This document shows, piece after piece, positions 8,869-17,158 of a DNA stretch of 64,000 nucleotides. The first letter of the stretch is position 1, and the number at the start of each line of letters is the position of its first letter. Position numbers and translations under genes: made by a program. A model generated the notes under the pieces. The model was not told the origin of the DNA and made no database searches. It saw only the letters and a program-made list of their open reading frames with translations. Origin of the DNA: Nocardioides faecalis (GTDB lineage Bacteria > Actinomycetota > Actinomycetes > Propionibacteriales > Nocardioidaceae). Where the stretch lies: contig NZ_CP074406.1 of the NCBI RefSeq assembly GCF_018388425.1, positions 2,356,001-2,420,000 on the forward strand, in the 5' to 3' direction.

Positions 8869-9857
8869 AGCGCGGCCAGCACCGTGGCGGCCCGCTGCGC
8901 GGCGGCGCGGTCGACGTCGAGGTGGGTGACCATCCGCACCGTCCGGGGGCCGACGGCGCTGAGCAGCACCCCGGCGTCCGCGGCGGCCTTCACGAACGTC
9001 ACGGCATCGTCGACGTCGTGCACCACGATGTTGGTGTCCACCGTCGCCGGGTCGACACCGCAGGCCTCGGCGAGCAGCCGGGCATGCTCGTGGTCCTCGG
9101 CGAGGCGCGCCACGTGGTGCTCCAGCGCGTGCAGGCCCGCCGCGGCGAGCACCCCGACCTGGCGCATGCCGCCGCCCAGGCGCTTGCGCCGCACCCGGGC
9201 CTCGTCCATCTGCTCGGCGCTGCCCACGAGCAGCGAGCCCACCGGGGCGCCCAGCCCCTTCGACAGGCACACCGCCAGCACGTCCGCCACCGCGCCGTAC
9301 GACGCCAGCGGGGTGCCGGTCGCGACATGGGCGTTCCAGATCCGCGCCCCGTCGAGGTGCACCGCGGCGCCGCGGTCGTCGGCGAAGGCCCGCAGCGCCT
9401 GCAGGTCGGCCAAGCCCAGCACGGTGCCGCCGGCGAAGTTGTGCGTGTTCTCGACCGAGATCGCCGCGGTGCGCACGAAGAACGGGCCGAGGTCGGGGGC
9501 GAACAGCTCCTCCAGCACGGCCAGGTCCAGCCCGCCGCGCGGGTGCGACCACGTGCGCATCGTCAGCCCGCTCACGGCACCGTGGGCACCGAGCTCGGCG
9601 CGCGCGATGTGCGCCCGCGCCTCGCAGAGCACCTCCTGGCCGGGGACGACGAGCGCCGCGACCGCGAGCACGTTGGCCATCGACCCGGTCGGCGTGAACA
9701 GCGCCGCCTCGTGGCCGAACAGCTCGGCGACCCGCTCCTCGAGCGCGCGGACGGTGGGGTCCTCGCCGTACACGTCGTCACCGACCTCGGCGGAGGCCAT
9801 CGCCGCCCGCATCGCCTCGGTGGGACGGGTGAGGGTGTCGGAGCGCAGGTCGATCAC
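8865..9857 (-). CDS. ltaE: low-specificity L-threonine aldolase
   Basis: The 330-residue fold-type I PLP enzyme cleaves L-threonine (and allo-threonine) to glycine and acetaldehyde. It opens with the family signature IDLRSDTLTRPTEAM and continues with GDDVYGEDPTV. VENTHNFAGG at 135-144 and HLDGARIWNA at 167-176 are characteristic, and Lys200 in CLSKGLGAPVGS is the expected PLP-binding lysine. The start is the GTG at 9857, where family homology begins. The gene is convergent with the zinc-ribbon gene and lies upstream-adjacent to the DAHP synthase on the same strand with a 69-base gap. It may supply glycine for one-carbon metabolism. Confidence 0.93.
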   Translation of the reverse strand: MIDLRSDTLTRPTEAMRAAMASAEVGDDVYGEDPTVRALEERVAELFGHEAALFTPTGSMANVLAVAALVVPGQEVLCEARAHIARAELGAHGAVSGLTMRTWSHPRGGLDLAVLEELFAPDLGPFFVRTAAISVENTHNFAGGTVLGLADLQALRAFADDRGAAVHLDGARIWNAHVATGTPLASYGAVADVLAVCLSKGLGAPVGSLLVGSAEQMDEARVRRKRLGGGMRQVGVLAAAGLHALEHHVARLAEDHEHARLLAEACGVDPATVDTNIVVHDVDDAVTFVKAAADAGVLLSAVGPRTVRMVTHLDVDRAAAQRAATVLAAL

Positions 9858-9926
9858 CTGCTCATCCTGCCACCCGCACCACTGTCGCCGTCCGACAGCG
9901 GCGCGGGACGCCGGGACGCCGAGGCG

Positions 9927-11276
9927 TCAGGAACGGCGCAGCATCTCCGCGACCTGGAAGGCCATCTCGAGGGACTGCACCCGGTTCAGCCGCGGGTCGA
10001 CGACCGACTCGTAGCGGTGCGCCAGGCCCTGCTCGTCGAGCTCCTCGCCGCCGCCGATGATCTCGGTGACGTCGTCGCCGGTGTTCTCCACCAGGATCCC
10101 GGCCGGGACCGTGCCCAGGGCGCGGTGCACCTCGAAGAAGCCGCGGACCTCGTCGAGGACGTCGGAGAAGCGCCGGGTCTTGTAGCCGTTGGAGGAGGTG
10201 AAGGTGTTGCCGTGCATCGCGTCGCACACCCAGGCGACGTCGACGCCCTCGGCGTTGACCTTCTCCACCAGGCCGGGCAGCCCGTCGCGGACCTTGTCGG
10301 CCCCGAAGCGGGTGATGAACGTCAGCCGGCCGGGCTCGTTGGTCGGGTTCAGCTTGGCGGCCAACGCGAGCGCGTCGTCGGCGGTCGCACTCGGGCCGAG
10401 CTTGCAGCCGATCGGGTTGCGGATGTGGCTGAAGTACTCCACGTGGGCGCCGTCGATCTGGCGGGTGCGCTCGCCGATCCAGACCATGTGGCCCGAGACG
10501 TTGTAGGGCTGCTCGGTGCGGGAGTCGATGCGCGTCATCGCGTGCTCGTACTCCAGGATCAGCGCCTCGTGCGAGGAGTAGAAGTCGACCCGGTGGAACT
10601 CGTCGGGGTTCGCGCCGATCGCCTTCATGAAGGTCAGCGCACGGTCGATCTCGGCGGCCATGGCCTCGTAGTGCTGGCCCACCGGCGAGTTGCGGACGAA
10701 CTCGGAGTTCCAGGTGTGCACCTGGCGCAGGTCGGCGTAGCCGCCGGTGGTGAAGGCGCGCACGAGGTTCAGCGTGGACGCGGACGAGTGGTAGACCTCG
10801 AGCAGCCGCTGCGGGTCCGGCCGGCGCGACTCGGGGGTGAACTCGAAGCCGTTGACGGCGTCGCCGCGGTAGGCCGGCAGCGTCACCTCGCCCTCGGGCA
10901 GCAGCCGGGTCTCGTTGTCGGAGGAGCGCGGCTTGGCGTACTGCCCGGCCAGCCGGCCGACCTTGACCACCGGCACGGAGGCGGCGTAGGTCAGCACGAC
11001 CGCCATCTGCAGCAGCACCCGCAGCTTGTTGCGGGTGTTGTCCGCGGTGGCGTCGGCGAAGGTCTCGGCGCAGTCGCCACCCTGCAGCAGGAAGGCCTCA
11101 CCCCGGCTGGCGGCGGCGATCTTCGACTTCAGCCCGTCGCACTCGCCGGCAAACACCAGCGGAGGAAGCCGGCGCAGCCGCTCGACGGCCGCGGCCACCG
11201 CCGCGGGGTCGTCGTACGACGGCTGCTGCTTCGCGCCGATGGCGTGCAACTGCTCGAGGGACGGGAAGGTGCTCAC
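9927..11276 (-). CDS. aroG: class II 3-deoxy-D-arabino-heptulosonate-7-phosphate synthase
   Basis: The 449-residue protein catalyses the first step of the shikimate pathway, condensing phosphoenolpyruvate with erythrose 4-phosphate. It belongs to the plant/actinobacterial class II family: LLQGGDCAETF, VVKVGRLAGQYAKPRSS, HTWNSEFV, FYSSHEALILEYE, GHMVWIGERT, SHIRNPIGCKLGPS and CDAMHGNT are all present. The GTG at 11276 is chosen because family homology begins there and TACCCT lies 6 bases before it; the longer frame upstream is shadow. It corresponds to Rv2178c. In mycobacteria this enzyme is feedback-regulated and partners chorismate mutase; the same is possible here but not visible. Confidence 0.96.
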   Translation of the reverse strand: MSTFPSLEQLHAIGAKQQPSYDDPAAVAAAVERLRRLPPLVFAGECDGLKSKIAAASRGEAFLLQGGDCAETFADATADNTRNKLRVLLQMAVVLTYAASVPVVKVGRLAGQYAKPRSSDNETRLLPEGEVTLPAYRGDAVNGFEFTPESRRPDPQRLLEVYHSSASTLNLVRAFTTGGYADLRQVHTWNSEFVRNSPVGQHYEAMAAEIDRALTFMKAIGANPDEFHRVDFYSSHEALILEYEHAMTRIDSRTEQPYNVSGHMVWIGERTRQIDGAHVEYFSHIRNPIGCKLGPSATADDALALAAKLNPTNEPGRLTFITRFGADKVRDGLPGLVEKVNAEGVDVAWVCDAMHGNTFTSSNGYKTRRFSDVLDEVRGFFEVHRALGTVPAGILVENTGDDVTEIIGGGEELDEQGLAHRYESVVDPRLNRVQSLEMAFQVAEMLRRS

Positions 11277-11282
11277 CCCTCT

Positions 11283-11288
11283 AGGGTA
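11283..11288 (-). promoter_or_regulatory. -10 element, leaderless aroG promoter
   Basis: On the minus strand TACCCT ends 6 bases before the GTG start of the DAHP synthase, consistent with a leaderless transcript. Confidence 0.6.
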
Positions 11289-11353
11289 CGGCGCGAGACC
11301 TCCGGCCGCAGACTCGGCGCACCAGCCGGACGAACCCGGCCGCCGGGGCGCTG

Positions 11354-12835
11354 TCAGCTCTGGCCGGGGGGGCGCCAGTCGGTGTCGTCGCCGTCGAGGT
11401 GGTCGATGTCGGCGAAGTGGCCGCCCTCGGGCTTGTGCAGCAGCCGGGCCACGGCCCACAGCACGATGCCGAGGCCGAGCAGGTAGGCGGCGATCTTGTA
11501 CTGGATCATGTCCGTCTCCAGCCGGGCCCACGGGCCGAGCAGGTAGGCGCACAGCAGGGCGCCGAGCACCGGCACCACCGTGGGGGCGCGGAACTTGCCG
11601 GGCGGGTCGCGGCGCAGCACCAGGCAGGAGACGTTGACGACGGTGAAGACCGCGAGCAGCAGCAGCGCCGTGGTGCCTGAGAGCGACACGACGATGGTGC
11701 TCTCCGAGGCCAGCCGGACGTAGGCGATGAGCGCCATGGCCAGCACCGTGGTGAAGGCGATGGCGACGTACGGCGAGCGTCGGCGGCGCAGCACCTTGCC
11801 GAAGACCTGCGGCAGCACGCCCTGGCGCGCCATGCCGTAGACCAGCCGGCTCGCCATCAGCATGTTGATCAGGGCCGTGTTGGCGACGGCGAAGACCGTG
11901 AGGAACGGGAAGACCTCGTCGATCGGCAGGCCGGGGGCGCCGACCTTGACGACGTCGATGAGGATGCCCGCGTCGGGGTTGGTCGGGTTGGCGATGTCCT
12001 CGGCGGGGATCACCGCGACCACGGAGATCGCCACGAGCATGTAGATGAGCACCGCGATGCCCAGGCCGGTGAGCATCATCCGCGGGAAGATCCGCTCCGG
12101 CTCCTTGGTCTCCTCGACCATGTTCACCGAGTCCTCGAAGCCGACCATCGAGAAGAACGCGATCGCGGTGGCCACGGTGACGGCCATGAAGAGGTTCTTG
12201 TCGTCGGGGCTCTCGAAGACCGTGACCCGGCTCAGGTCGCCGTCGCCCTTGCCGACCACGACGAAGCCGATGGCGATGACGATCGCCAGGGCCACCATCT
12301 CCACGACGGTGAGCACGACGTTGAACTTCACGCTCTCCCCCACGCCGCGCAGGTTGATCGCGCCCAGCAGCAGCATGAAGCCCATCGCGACGCCGAGGAC
12401 CACGCCGTTGCCGGGGTTGTCGTCACCGAGGCCGATCATCAGGTTCGAGGCGAGCAGCCCCGCGGACGTGGACGCGCTGGTGATGCCGGAGCACACGACG
12501 GTGAACGCGACCAGGAACGTGATGAAGTGGATGCCGAACGCCTTGTGCGCGTACAACGCCGCCCCCGCCGCCTGCGGGTACTTCGTGACCAGTTCCAGGT
12601 AGGAGAAGGCGGTCAGCGTGGCGATGGCGAACGCGACCAGGAACGGCAGCCAGGCCACCCCGCCGACCTGACCGGCCAGCCGGCCGGTGACCGCGTAGAC
12701 GCCGGCGCCGAGGATGTCGCCGACGATGAACAGCAGCAGCAGGCCGGGGCCCAGCACCCGCTTCAGCGGCGGCTGGTCGGGACCGGTCGTCTCGTTCTTC
12801 CGGTCGGCGCCGTGGTCGGCGGACGAAGCGGTCAT
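11354..12835 (-). CDS. APC-superfamily amino acid permease
   Basis: The 493-residue integral membrane protein has about 12 hydrophobic helices and a GDILGAGVYAVTG segment in helix 1, the unwound substrate-binding motif of APC transporters. AFFSMVGFEDSVNMVEETKEPERIFPR is the conserved helix 6 and loop region of the cationic amino acid/YfnA-like branch. The substrate is not assignable. The ATG at 12835 follows an AAGGAG Shine-Dalgarno sequence 7 bases upstream on the minus strand. It lies 46 bases after the nucleotidyltransferase gene in the same direction, so the two may be cotranscribed. The C-terminus (HFADIDHLDGDDTDW) is acidic and cytoplasmic. Confidence 0.92.
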   Translation of the reverse strand: MTASSADHGADRKNETTGPDQPPLKRVLGPGLLLLFIVGDILGAGVYAVTGRLAGQVGGVAWLPFLVAFAIATLTAFSYLELVTKYPQAAGAALYAHKAFGIHFITFLVAFTVVCSGITSASTSAGLLASNLMIGLGDDNPGNGVVLGVAMGFMLLLGAINLRGVGESVKFNVVLTVVEMVALAIVIAIGFVVVGKGDGDLSRVTVFESPDDKNLFMAVTVATAIAFFSMVGFEDSVNMVEETKEPERIFPRMMLTGLGIAVLIYMLVAISVVAVIPAEDIANPTNPDAGILIDVVKVGAPGLPIDEVFPFLTVFAVANTALINMLMASRLVYGMARQGVLPQVFGKVLRRRRSPYVAIAFTTVLAMALIAYVRLASESTIVVSLSGTTALLLLAVFTVVNVSCLVLRRDPPGKFRAPTVVPVLGALLCAYLLGPWARLETDMIQYKIAAYLLGLGIVLWAVARLLHKPEGGHFADIDHLDGDDTDWRPPGQS

Positions 12836-12881
12836 CGGTCCACTCCTTGGGTTGTGCGGTCGCGCCCGACGCGGACCGTGC

Positions 12882-13469
12882 TCATGCGATGGCCAGGTCG
12901 TGCAGGAGGCCCAGGAAGGAGCGGGCGAAGGGGTTCTGCGCGGTCCGCCGCGAGACCTCCTCCCAGTCGACCTGCTCACGTACGGCGCGGGCGGCGGGCA
13001 GCACCGCTCCGAAGTCGCAGGCGCGCTCGTCCATCGCGCCCAGCTTGTGCGCCATCAGCACCGTCGCGGACAGCACCGGCATCTGCACCGACTCCACCTC
13101 GAGGAGGTCGGCCTCGCCGAAGAGCCCTCGGTCGATGGAGCGGGCGCCGGCGCGGTGGATGACGTCGACCATCGCCCCGTCGACGTACGTCTTGAAGAGC
13201 CAGTCCTCGGGCGGCTGCACGACCTCGAGGCCGCGTCCGGCGAGCAGCTCGTAGACGGCGGTGGCGTCGTCCTCGGCGATCATGAAGTCGACGTCGTGGG
13301 CGGGCTCGGGTCCGCCGCGGGCCCACAGGCCGTAGCTGCCTGCCAGCGCGAACGGGACCTGGCTCTCCTTGAGCGCCACCGCTACCTGCTTGAGCGCCTC
13401 GCGCAGCGGGTTCCGCCCACGGGGGGCTGCCCCGTGGCCCACCATGCCGGGCACCTGATCCATCGGCAT
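12882..13469 (-). CDS. nucleotidyltransferase-fold protein
   Basis: The protein of about 195 residues has a minimal nucleotidyltransferase core: GSYGLWARGGPEPAHDVDFMIAED gives the GSxxxW...G...DxDF pattern that binds nucleotide and metal. The next strand, MVDVIHRAGARSIDRG, could supply the third acidic residue. It resembles the MNT/DUF6036 group, often stand-alone or toxin-antitoxin linked. No HEPN partner gene is adjacent, so a toxin-antitoxin role is not supported. The start is uncertain: ATGs at 13469, 13463 and 13445 are all in frame without a clear Shine-Dalgarno sequence. The substrate is unknown. Confidence 0.75.
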   Translation of the reverse strand: MPMDQVPGMVGHGAAPRGRNPLREALKQVAVALKESQVPFALAGSYGLWARGGPEPAHDVDFMIAEDDATAVYELLAGRGLEVVQPPEDWLFKTYVDGAMVDVIHRAGARSIDRGLFGEADLLEVESVQMPVLSATVLMAHKLGAMDERACDFGAVLPAARAVREQVDWEEVSRRTAQNPFARSFLGLLHDLAIA

Positions 13470-13510
13470 CACGGCCCCGAGGTACCCCGCACTCCCCCTG
13501 CTATGCGCCG

Positions 13511-13540
13511 GGCTGGGTTGGGCTGGGTTGGGCTGGGCCG
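13511..13540. repeat. 10-bp tandem repeat, three copies
   Basis: GGCTGGGTTG is repeated twice and followed by GGCTGGGCCG in the divergent region between the nucleotidyltransferase and the EEP gene. The runs of G could fold or act as a regulatory spacer, but nothing links them to a factor. Confidence 0.75.
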
Positions 13541-13556
13541 GGTACCGCGGCCGGTG

Positions 13557-14429
13557 ATGCGCATCGTGACGTTCAACATCCTCAACGGCCGCACTCCGCA
13601 CGACGACGTCGTGGACCCCTCGGTGCTCGCCGACGCGGTCCGCTCCTTGGACCCCGACGTCCTCGCCCTGCAGGAGGTCGACCGGAACCAGCGCCGCTCC
13701 GGCCTGGCCGACCTCACCGCGGTGGCCGCGGACGCGATGGGCGCGTCGCACCAGCAGTTCGTGGCCGCGCTCGCCGGCAGCCCCGGGGCGACCTGGAGCG
13801 CGGCGACCGGGCACGAGCAGCCCCGGGACGCCGCCTACGGGATCTCCCTGCTCAGCCGGCTGCCCGTCAGCGGCTGGGAGAGCATCCGGCTGCCGACGCT
13901 GCGCAGCCGGGTGCCCATGCGCTTCTCCGAGTCGGTGCGGCCCGTCCTGGTCCGTGATGAGCCGCGGGTGGCGATCGCGGCCAGGGTGGCGACGCCGTAC
14001 GGCGAGCTCACGGTGGCCAACACGCACCTGTCGTTCATCAGCTGGTGGAACCGGCACCAGCTGCGCCACCTGCTCCGGGCGCTGGCACCCGCTCCCCGAC
14101 CCCTGGTGCTGTGCGGCGACCTCAACATGGACCTCGCCCGGGCACGTCGGATCACCGGGATGAACCCCCTGGTGGCGGAGGCCACCTTCCCCGCGGACGC
14201 TCCCACCGAACAGCTGGACCACGTGCTGGCCGAGCCCGCACTGGCGGCGCGCGGCCAGGCGCGGCGGATGGAGCTGTCGGACCACCGCGCCCTCGTGGTG
14301 GACCTGGACCTGCAGCCGGGCCTCGGCGCAGACACTGCTCGGGGTGCAGCTCTGGGGCCAGGAGCAGGACTGCGGCGGCTGGGCCTCAGCCGAAGAAGAC
14401 CTGCGCCTCGGCGAACTCCCGCGGGCTGA
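13557..14429 (+). CDS. endonuclease/exonuclease/phosphatase family protein
   Basis: The 290-residue protein shows the full set of EEP (DNase I-like) motifs: TFNILNG (5-11), LQEVDR with metal ligand Glu40, NTHLSF, GDLNMD near 187, LDHVLAEPAL and a terminal SDHRALVV supplying the catalytic Asp-His pair. Members hydrolyse phosphodiester or phosphomonoester bonds in DNA, phospholipids or inositol phosphates, and the substrate is not predictable. The start is the ATG at 13557 (an adjacent GTG at 13554 is equally possible). The last 36 residues are Arg/Gly/Pro-rich and lie past the family domain; their coding overlaps the end of the convergent phosphofructokinase by 44 bases. Confidence 0.88.
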   Translation: MRIVTFNILNGRTPHDDVVDPSVLADAVRSLDPDVLALQEVDRNQRRSGLADLTAVAADAMGASHQQFVAALAGSPGATWSAATGHEQPRDAAYGISLLSRLPVSGWESIRLPTLRSRVPMRFSESVRPVLVRDEPRVAIAARVATPYGELTVANTHLSFISWWNRHQLRHLLRALAPAPRPLVLCGDLNMDLARARRITGMNPLVAEATFPADAPTEQLDHVLAEPALAARGQARRMELSDHRALVVDLDLQPGLGADTARGAALGPGAGLRRLGLSRRRPAPRRTPAG

Positions 14430-15414
14430 CCACCTTGAGCTCGCCGGTGCCCTCGGCGAGCGGGACCCGGACGATGTCGGTGCCCCGCAGGGCGACCATC
14501 ACTCCGAAGTCCCCCTCGGCCACAGCGTCGGCGGCGTGCAGGCCGAACCTGGTCGCCAGCCACCGGTCGAAGGCCGTCGGCGTGCCACCGCGCTGCACGT
14601 GGCCGAGCACCACGGCCCGGGCTTCCTTGCCGGTGCGGCTCTCGATCTCTCCGGCCAACCGGTCGCCGATCCCGCCGAGCCGGACGTGGCCGAAGGCGTC
14701 CTTCTCCCCGGTGACCAGCGTCATCCCGGAGCCGTCCGCGGGCACCGCGCCCTCGGAGACGACCACGACCGGCGCGTACTCGCTGCGGAACCGAGCCTCC
14801 ACGTGGGCGCAGACGGCCTCGATGTCGAAGGGCACCTCGGGGATCAGCACCTCGCTGGCCCCGCCGGCGATGCCTGCGTGCAGCGCGATCCAGCCGGCGT
14901 GCCGGCCCATCACCTCCACCACGAGCACCCGGTGATGGGACTCGGCGGTGGTGTGCAGGCGGTCGATCGCCTCGGTGGCGATGTTGACGGCGGTGTCGAA
15001 GCCGAAGGTGAAGTCGGTGCCGGACAGGTCGTTGTCGATGGTCTTGGGCACGCCGACCACCTGCACCCCCGCCTCGGCGAGCCGGGTCGCCACCCCGAGG
15101 GTGTCCTCGCCGCCGATCGCGACCAGCGCGTCGACGCCGGCCGCCGCGAGGTTGGCGACGATCCGCTCCACCCCGTCGGGCACCGCGAACGGGTTCGTGC
15201 GGGAGGAGCCGAGGATGGTGCCGCCGCGCGGCAGGATGCCTCGGCACTGCTCGACGCCGAGTGGCATCGTCAGTCCCTCCAGCGGTCCGCGCCAGCCGTC
15301 GCGGAAGCCGATGACCTCGAAACCGTGCTGGGCCGCGCTCTTGCGGACCACCCCGCGGATCACCGCGTTCAGGCCAGGACAGTCGCCGCCTCCGGTGAGG
15401 ACTCCCACGCGCAT
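14386..15414 (-). CDS. pfp: 6-phosphofructokinase, predicted PPi-dependent
   Basis: The 342-residue protein is a PfkA-fold enzyme: GVLTGGGDCPGLNAVIRG at the N-terminus, PKTIDND at 123-129, EVMGRHAGWIAL and GHVQRGGTPTAFDR. Two residues that discriminate phosphoryl donor point to pyrophosphate: Asp104 in GGEDT (ATP enzymes carry Gly) and Lys124 in PKTIDND (ATP enzymes carry Gly). The numbering coincides with that of the E. coli enzyme. The closest known analogue is the actinobacterial PPi-PFK group (for example Amycolatopsis). The ATG at 15414 has TACGTT 7 bases upstream, so it is probably leaderless. PPi dependence would make the step reversible. Confidence 0.9.
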   Translation of the reverse strand: MRVGVLTGGGDCPGLNAVIRGVVRKSAAQHGFEVIGFRDGWRGPLEGLTMPLGVEQCRGILPRGGTILGSSRTNPFAVPDGVERIVANLAAAGVDALVAIGGEDTLGVATRLAEAGVQVVGVPKTIDNDLSGTDFTFGFDTAVNIATEAIDRLHTTAESHHRVLVVEVMGRHAGWIALHAGIAGGASEVLIPEVPFDIEAVCAHVEARFRSEYAPVVVVSEGAVPADGSGMTLVTGEKDAFGHVRLGGIGDRLAGEIESRTGKEARAVVLGHVQRGGTPTAFDRWLATRFGLHAADAVAEGDFGVMVALRGTDIVRVPLAEGTGELKVVSPREFAEAQVFFG

Positions 15415-15421
15415 GTCATCC

Positions 15422-15427
15422 AACGTA
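15422..15427 (-). promoter_or_regulatory. -10 element, leaderless phosphofructokinase promoter
   Basis: On the minus strand TACGTT ends 7 bases before the ATG of the phosphofructokinase. Confidence 0.5.
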
Positions 15428-15554
15428 CGCCTCTGCCTGCGTCCCGTCGCCCCCTGTTTTTCTCCCTCTTCCGTCCCGTCGTCGCCCACCTACGCTGGTC
15501 GCGTCAGCCTTCACGCCGGGCGAGTCAGTCGCCCGAGTCACGGGCCGTTGCGGC

Positions 15555-16463
15555 TCACGGGGCGAGGCGGTCCCGGGCGGCCTGGGCGGCGTCGCGCTCC
15601 GCCGCGGCGGTGCGCAGCTCGGCGGCCGCGGAGTCGCGACTCTCCTCGGCCTCGGCGACCTCCTCGTCGAGGGCGTCGCAGCTCTCCTCGAGCTCGGCGA
15701 GCCGACGGCGCAGCTCGTCGATCTCGGCCTGCAGCTGCAGCGAGCGGGCGTCGAGGCGCTCCACCTCGCTCACCCACTCCTGGTGCGCGGCGCGCGCGAC
15801 GTCGTACTGCTCGGCGGCGCGGGCCAGCCGCTCCTCGGCGGCACGGAGCCGCTTCGCCTCCTTCTCGGGGTCGGGGACGACCTTGAGGTCGGGCGGCCCG
15901 GGCGCTGGCGCCTCGCGGGCGGTGGCGGTGAACCCCAGCGCCTCCGGCGCGGCCAGCGCTGCGGCCACGGTCGCCTCGTCGACCGGGTCCCAGCCGTTGG
16001 TGCTCAGGGTGGAGACCAGCAGCCCGCTGCGCAGCGCACGCCCGCACTCGGCGTCGACGATCGCCGCGGTGAGCATGCTCTCCACCTGGTCCGAGACCGC
16101 CGAGGTGACCTTGAGGCCCTCCGCCGCGGCCAGCCGCCGCGCCTGGGTGGTGACGGCGGCCGTGACCTGCCGCCGCTGCCTGGTCAGGGCGCGGAGCTCG
16201 CCGGCCGACATCGACCGCTGCGCCTCGCGCAGCGCGGCACCGACGCTGAGCACCTGGTCCACCTGCTCGGTCTCACGCCGGACCAGCAGGTTGAGCACCC
16301 AGGCGGCCGTGCTCGGCTTGCGCAGCGCCTTGACCTGCGCTGCCAGGGGCGTGCCCTTGAGCTCCTTCACCTTCGCGTCGCGAGTCGGGGTGAACTCGGC
16401 GAGCCCGACGGCGTAGAGCTCGTCGGCGATCTCCAGCAACCCGGGCGAGGCGGCGGCACTCAC
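15555..16463 (-). CDS. hypothetical coiled-coil protein
   Basis: I do not recognise this 302-residue protein as a named family. Residues 1-120 are helical and basic (LKALRKPSTAAWVLNLLVRR is the most distinctive stretch), followed by an Ala-rich middle. From about 195 to the end there is a long charged heptad region rich in Glu, Ala, Arg and Asp that should form a coiled coil. There is no signal peptide or membrane helix. Its GTG start overlaps the response-regulator stop by 4 bases (GTGA), so the two are translationally coupled and it may belong to that regulatory unit. The function is unknown. Confidence 0.75.
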   Translation of the reverse strand: MSAAASPGLLEIADELYAVGLAEFTPTRDAKVKELKGTPLAAQVKALRKPSTAAWVLNLLVRRETEQVDQVLSVGAALREAQRSMSAGELRALTRQRRQVTAAVTTQARRLAAAEGLKVTSAVSDQVESMLTAAIVDAECGRALRSGLLVSTLSTNGWDPVDEATVAAALAAPEALGFTATAREAPAPGPPDLKVVPDPEKEAKRLRAAEERLARAAEQYDVARAAHQEWVSEVERLDARSLQLQAEIDELRRRLAELEESCDALDEEVAEAEESRDSAAAELRTAAAERDAAQAARDRLAP

Positions 16464-17146
16464 GGCTCGTCGTCCAGGCCCTGCTCGATGGCGTAGCGGG
16501 TCAGCTGGACGCGGTTGTGCAGCTGCAGCTTGCGCAACGTGTTCTGCACGTGGTTCTGCACCGTGCGGTGGGAGAGCACGAGCCGCTCGGCGATCTGCTT
16601 GTAGGACAGTCCTTTGGCCACCATCTTGAGGATCTCGGTCTCACGCTCGGTGAGCCGCTCACCCGGCGGCGTGCTCGGCTCGTTGATCCGCCGGAACTCC
16701 CCCAGCACCAGCGCCGCCAGGCCGGGGGTGAAGACGCTGTCCCCGGAGGCGACGCGTCGTACGGCGGCCAGCAGCTCCGCGGCCGAGGCGGACTTGACCA
16801 GGTAGCCGGTGGCGCCCGCCTTCACCGCGGCGAGCACGTCGTCCTGCTCGCCGGAGGCCGACAGGATCAGCACTCGCGCGGACGGGTCGTCGGCCAGCAC
16901 GGTCCGGGTGACCTCGACCCCGGTGGGCTCGGGGATCTGCAGGTCGAGCACGACCACTTGCGGCCGGGTGGCGCGGAACCGGTTGATGGCGTCCGTGCCG
17001 TTCGCCGCGGTCGCCACGACCTCCAGGCCGGCGGCGACGAGGTCGCGCTCCACCGCGTCACGCCACATCGGGTGGTCGTCGACCACCATCACCCGGAGCG
17101 GCTCGCCCGTGCCCGCCGTGCCCACGGCACCCGTCGTCTCGGTCAT
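16460..17146 (-). CDS. macR: NarL/LuxR-family response regulator, MacR-like
   Basis: The 228-residue two-domain regulator has a receiver (MVVDDHPMWRD acidic pocket, phospho-acceptor Asp68 in VVLDLQIP, Ser/Thr switch in LILSASG, Lys in YLVKSAS) followed by a LuxR-type helix-turn-helix (LTERETEILKMVAKGLSYKQ and HRTVQNHVQNTLRKL). The neighbouring kinase on the same strand resembles MacS, so this is a probable MacRS-like pair, which in Streptomyces influences morphogenesis and antibiotic production. The pair is split by a flavin-reductase-like gene. It has its own leaderless promoter (TAGGGT 6 bases upstream), so regulator levels can be set separately from the kinase. The target genes are not known. 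Confidence 0.88.
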   Translation of the reverse strand: MTETTGAVGTAGTGEPLRVMVVDDHPMWRDAVERDLVAAGLEVVATAANGTDAINRFRATRPQVVVLDLQIPEPTGVEVTRTVLADDPSARVLILSASGEQDDVLAAVKAGATGYLVKSASAAELLAAVRRVASGDSVFTPGLAALVLGEFRRINEPSTPPGERLTERETEILKMVAKGLSYKQIAERLVLSHRTVQNHVQNTLRKLQLHNRVQLTRYAIEQGLDDEP

Positions 17147-17152
17147 GGCGGG

Positions 17153-17158
17153 ACCCTA
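17153..17158 (-). promoter_or_regulatory. -10 element, leaderless response-regulator promoter
   Basis: On the minus strand TAGGGT ends 6 bases before the ATG of the response regulator; it lies inside the last codons of the upstream flavin-reductase-like gene. Confidence 0.55.

Noticed and set aside
8151..11486. An open frame of 1111 residues on the plus strand
   Set aside because: It is antisense to threonine aldolase and DAHP synthase and reads as Arg/Gly/His-rich shadow with no domain.
12882..13469. Toxin-antitoxin nucleotidyltransferase pair
   Set aside because: No HEPN partner or short overlapping gene is next to it; the downstream gene is a permease.
13511..13540. CRISPR or iteron-like repeat
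   Set aside because: Only three adjacent 10-bp copies exist and no replication or Cas gene is near.
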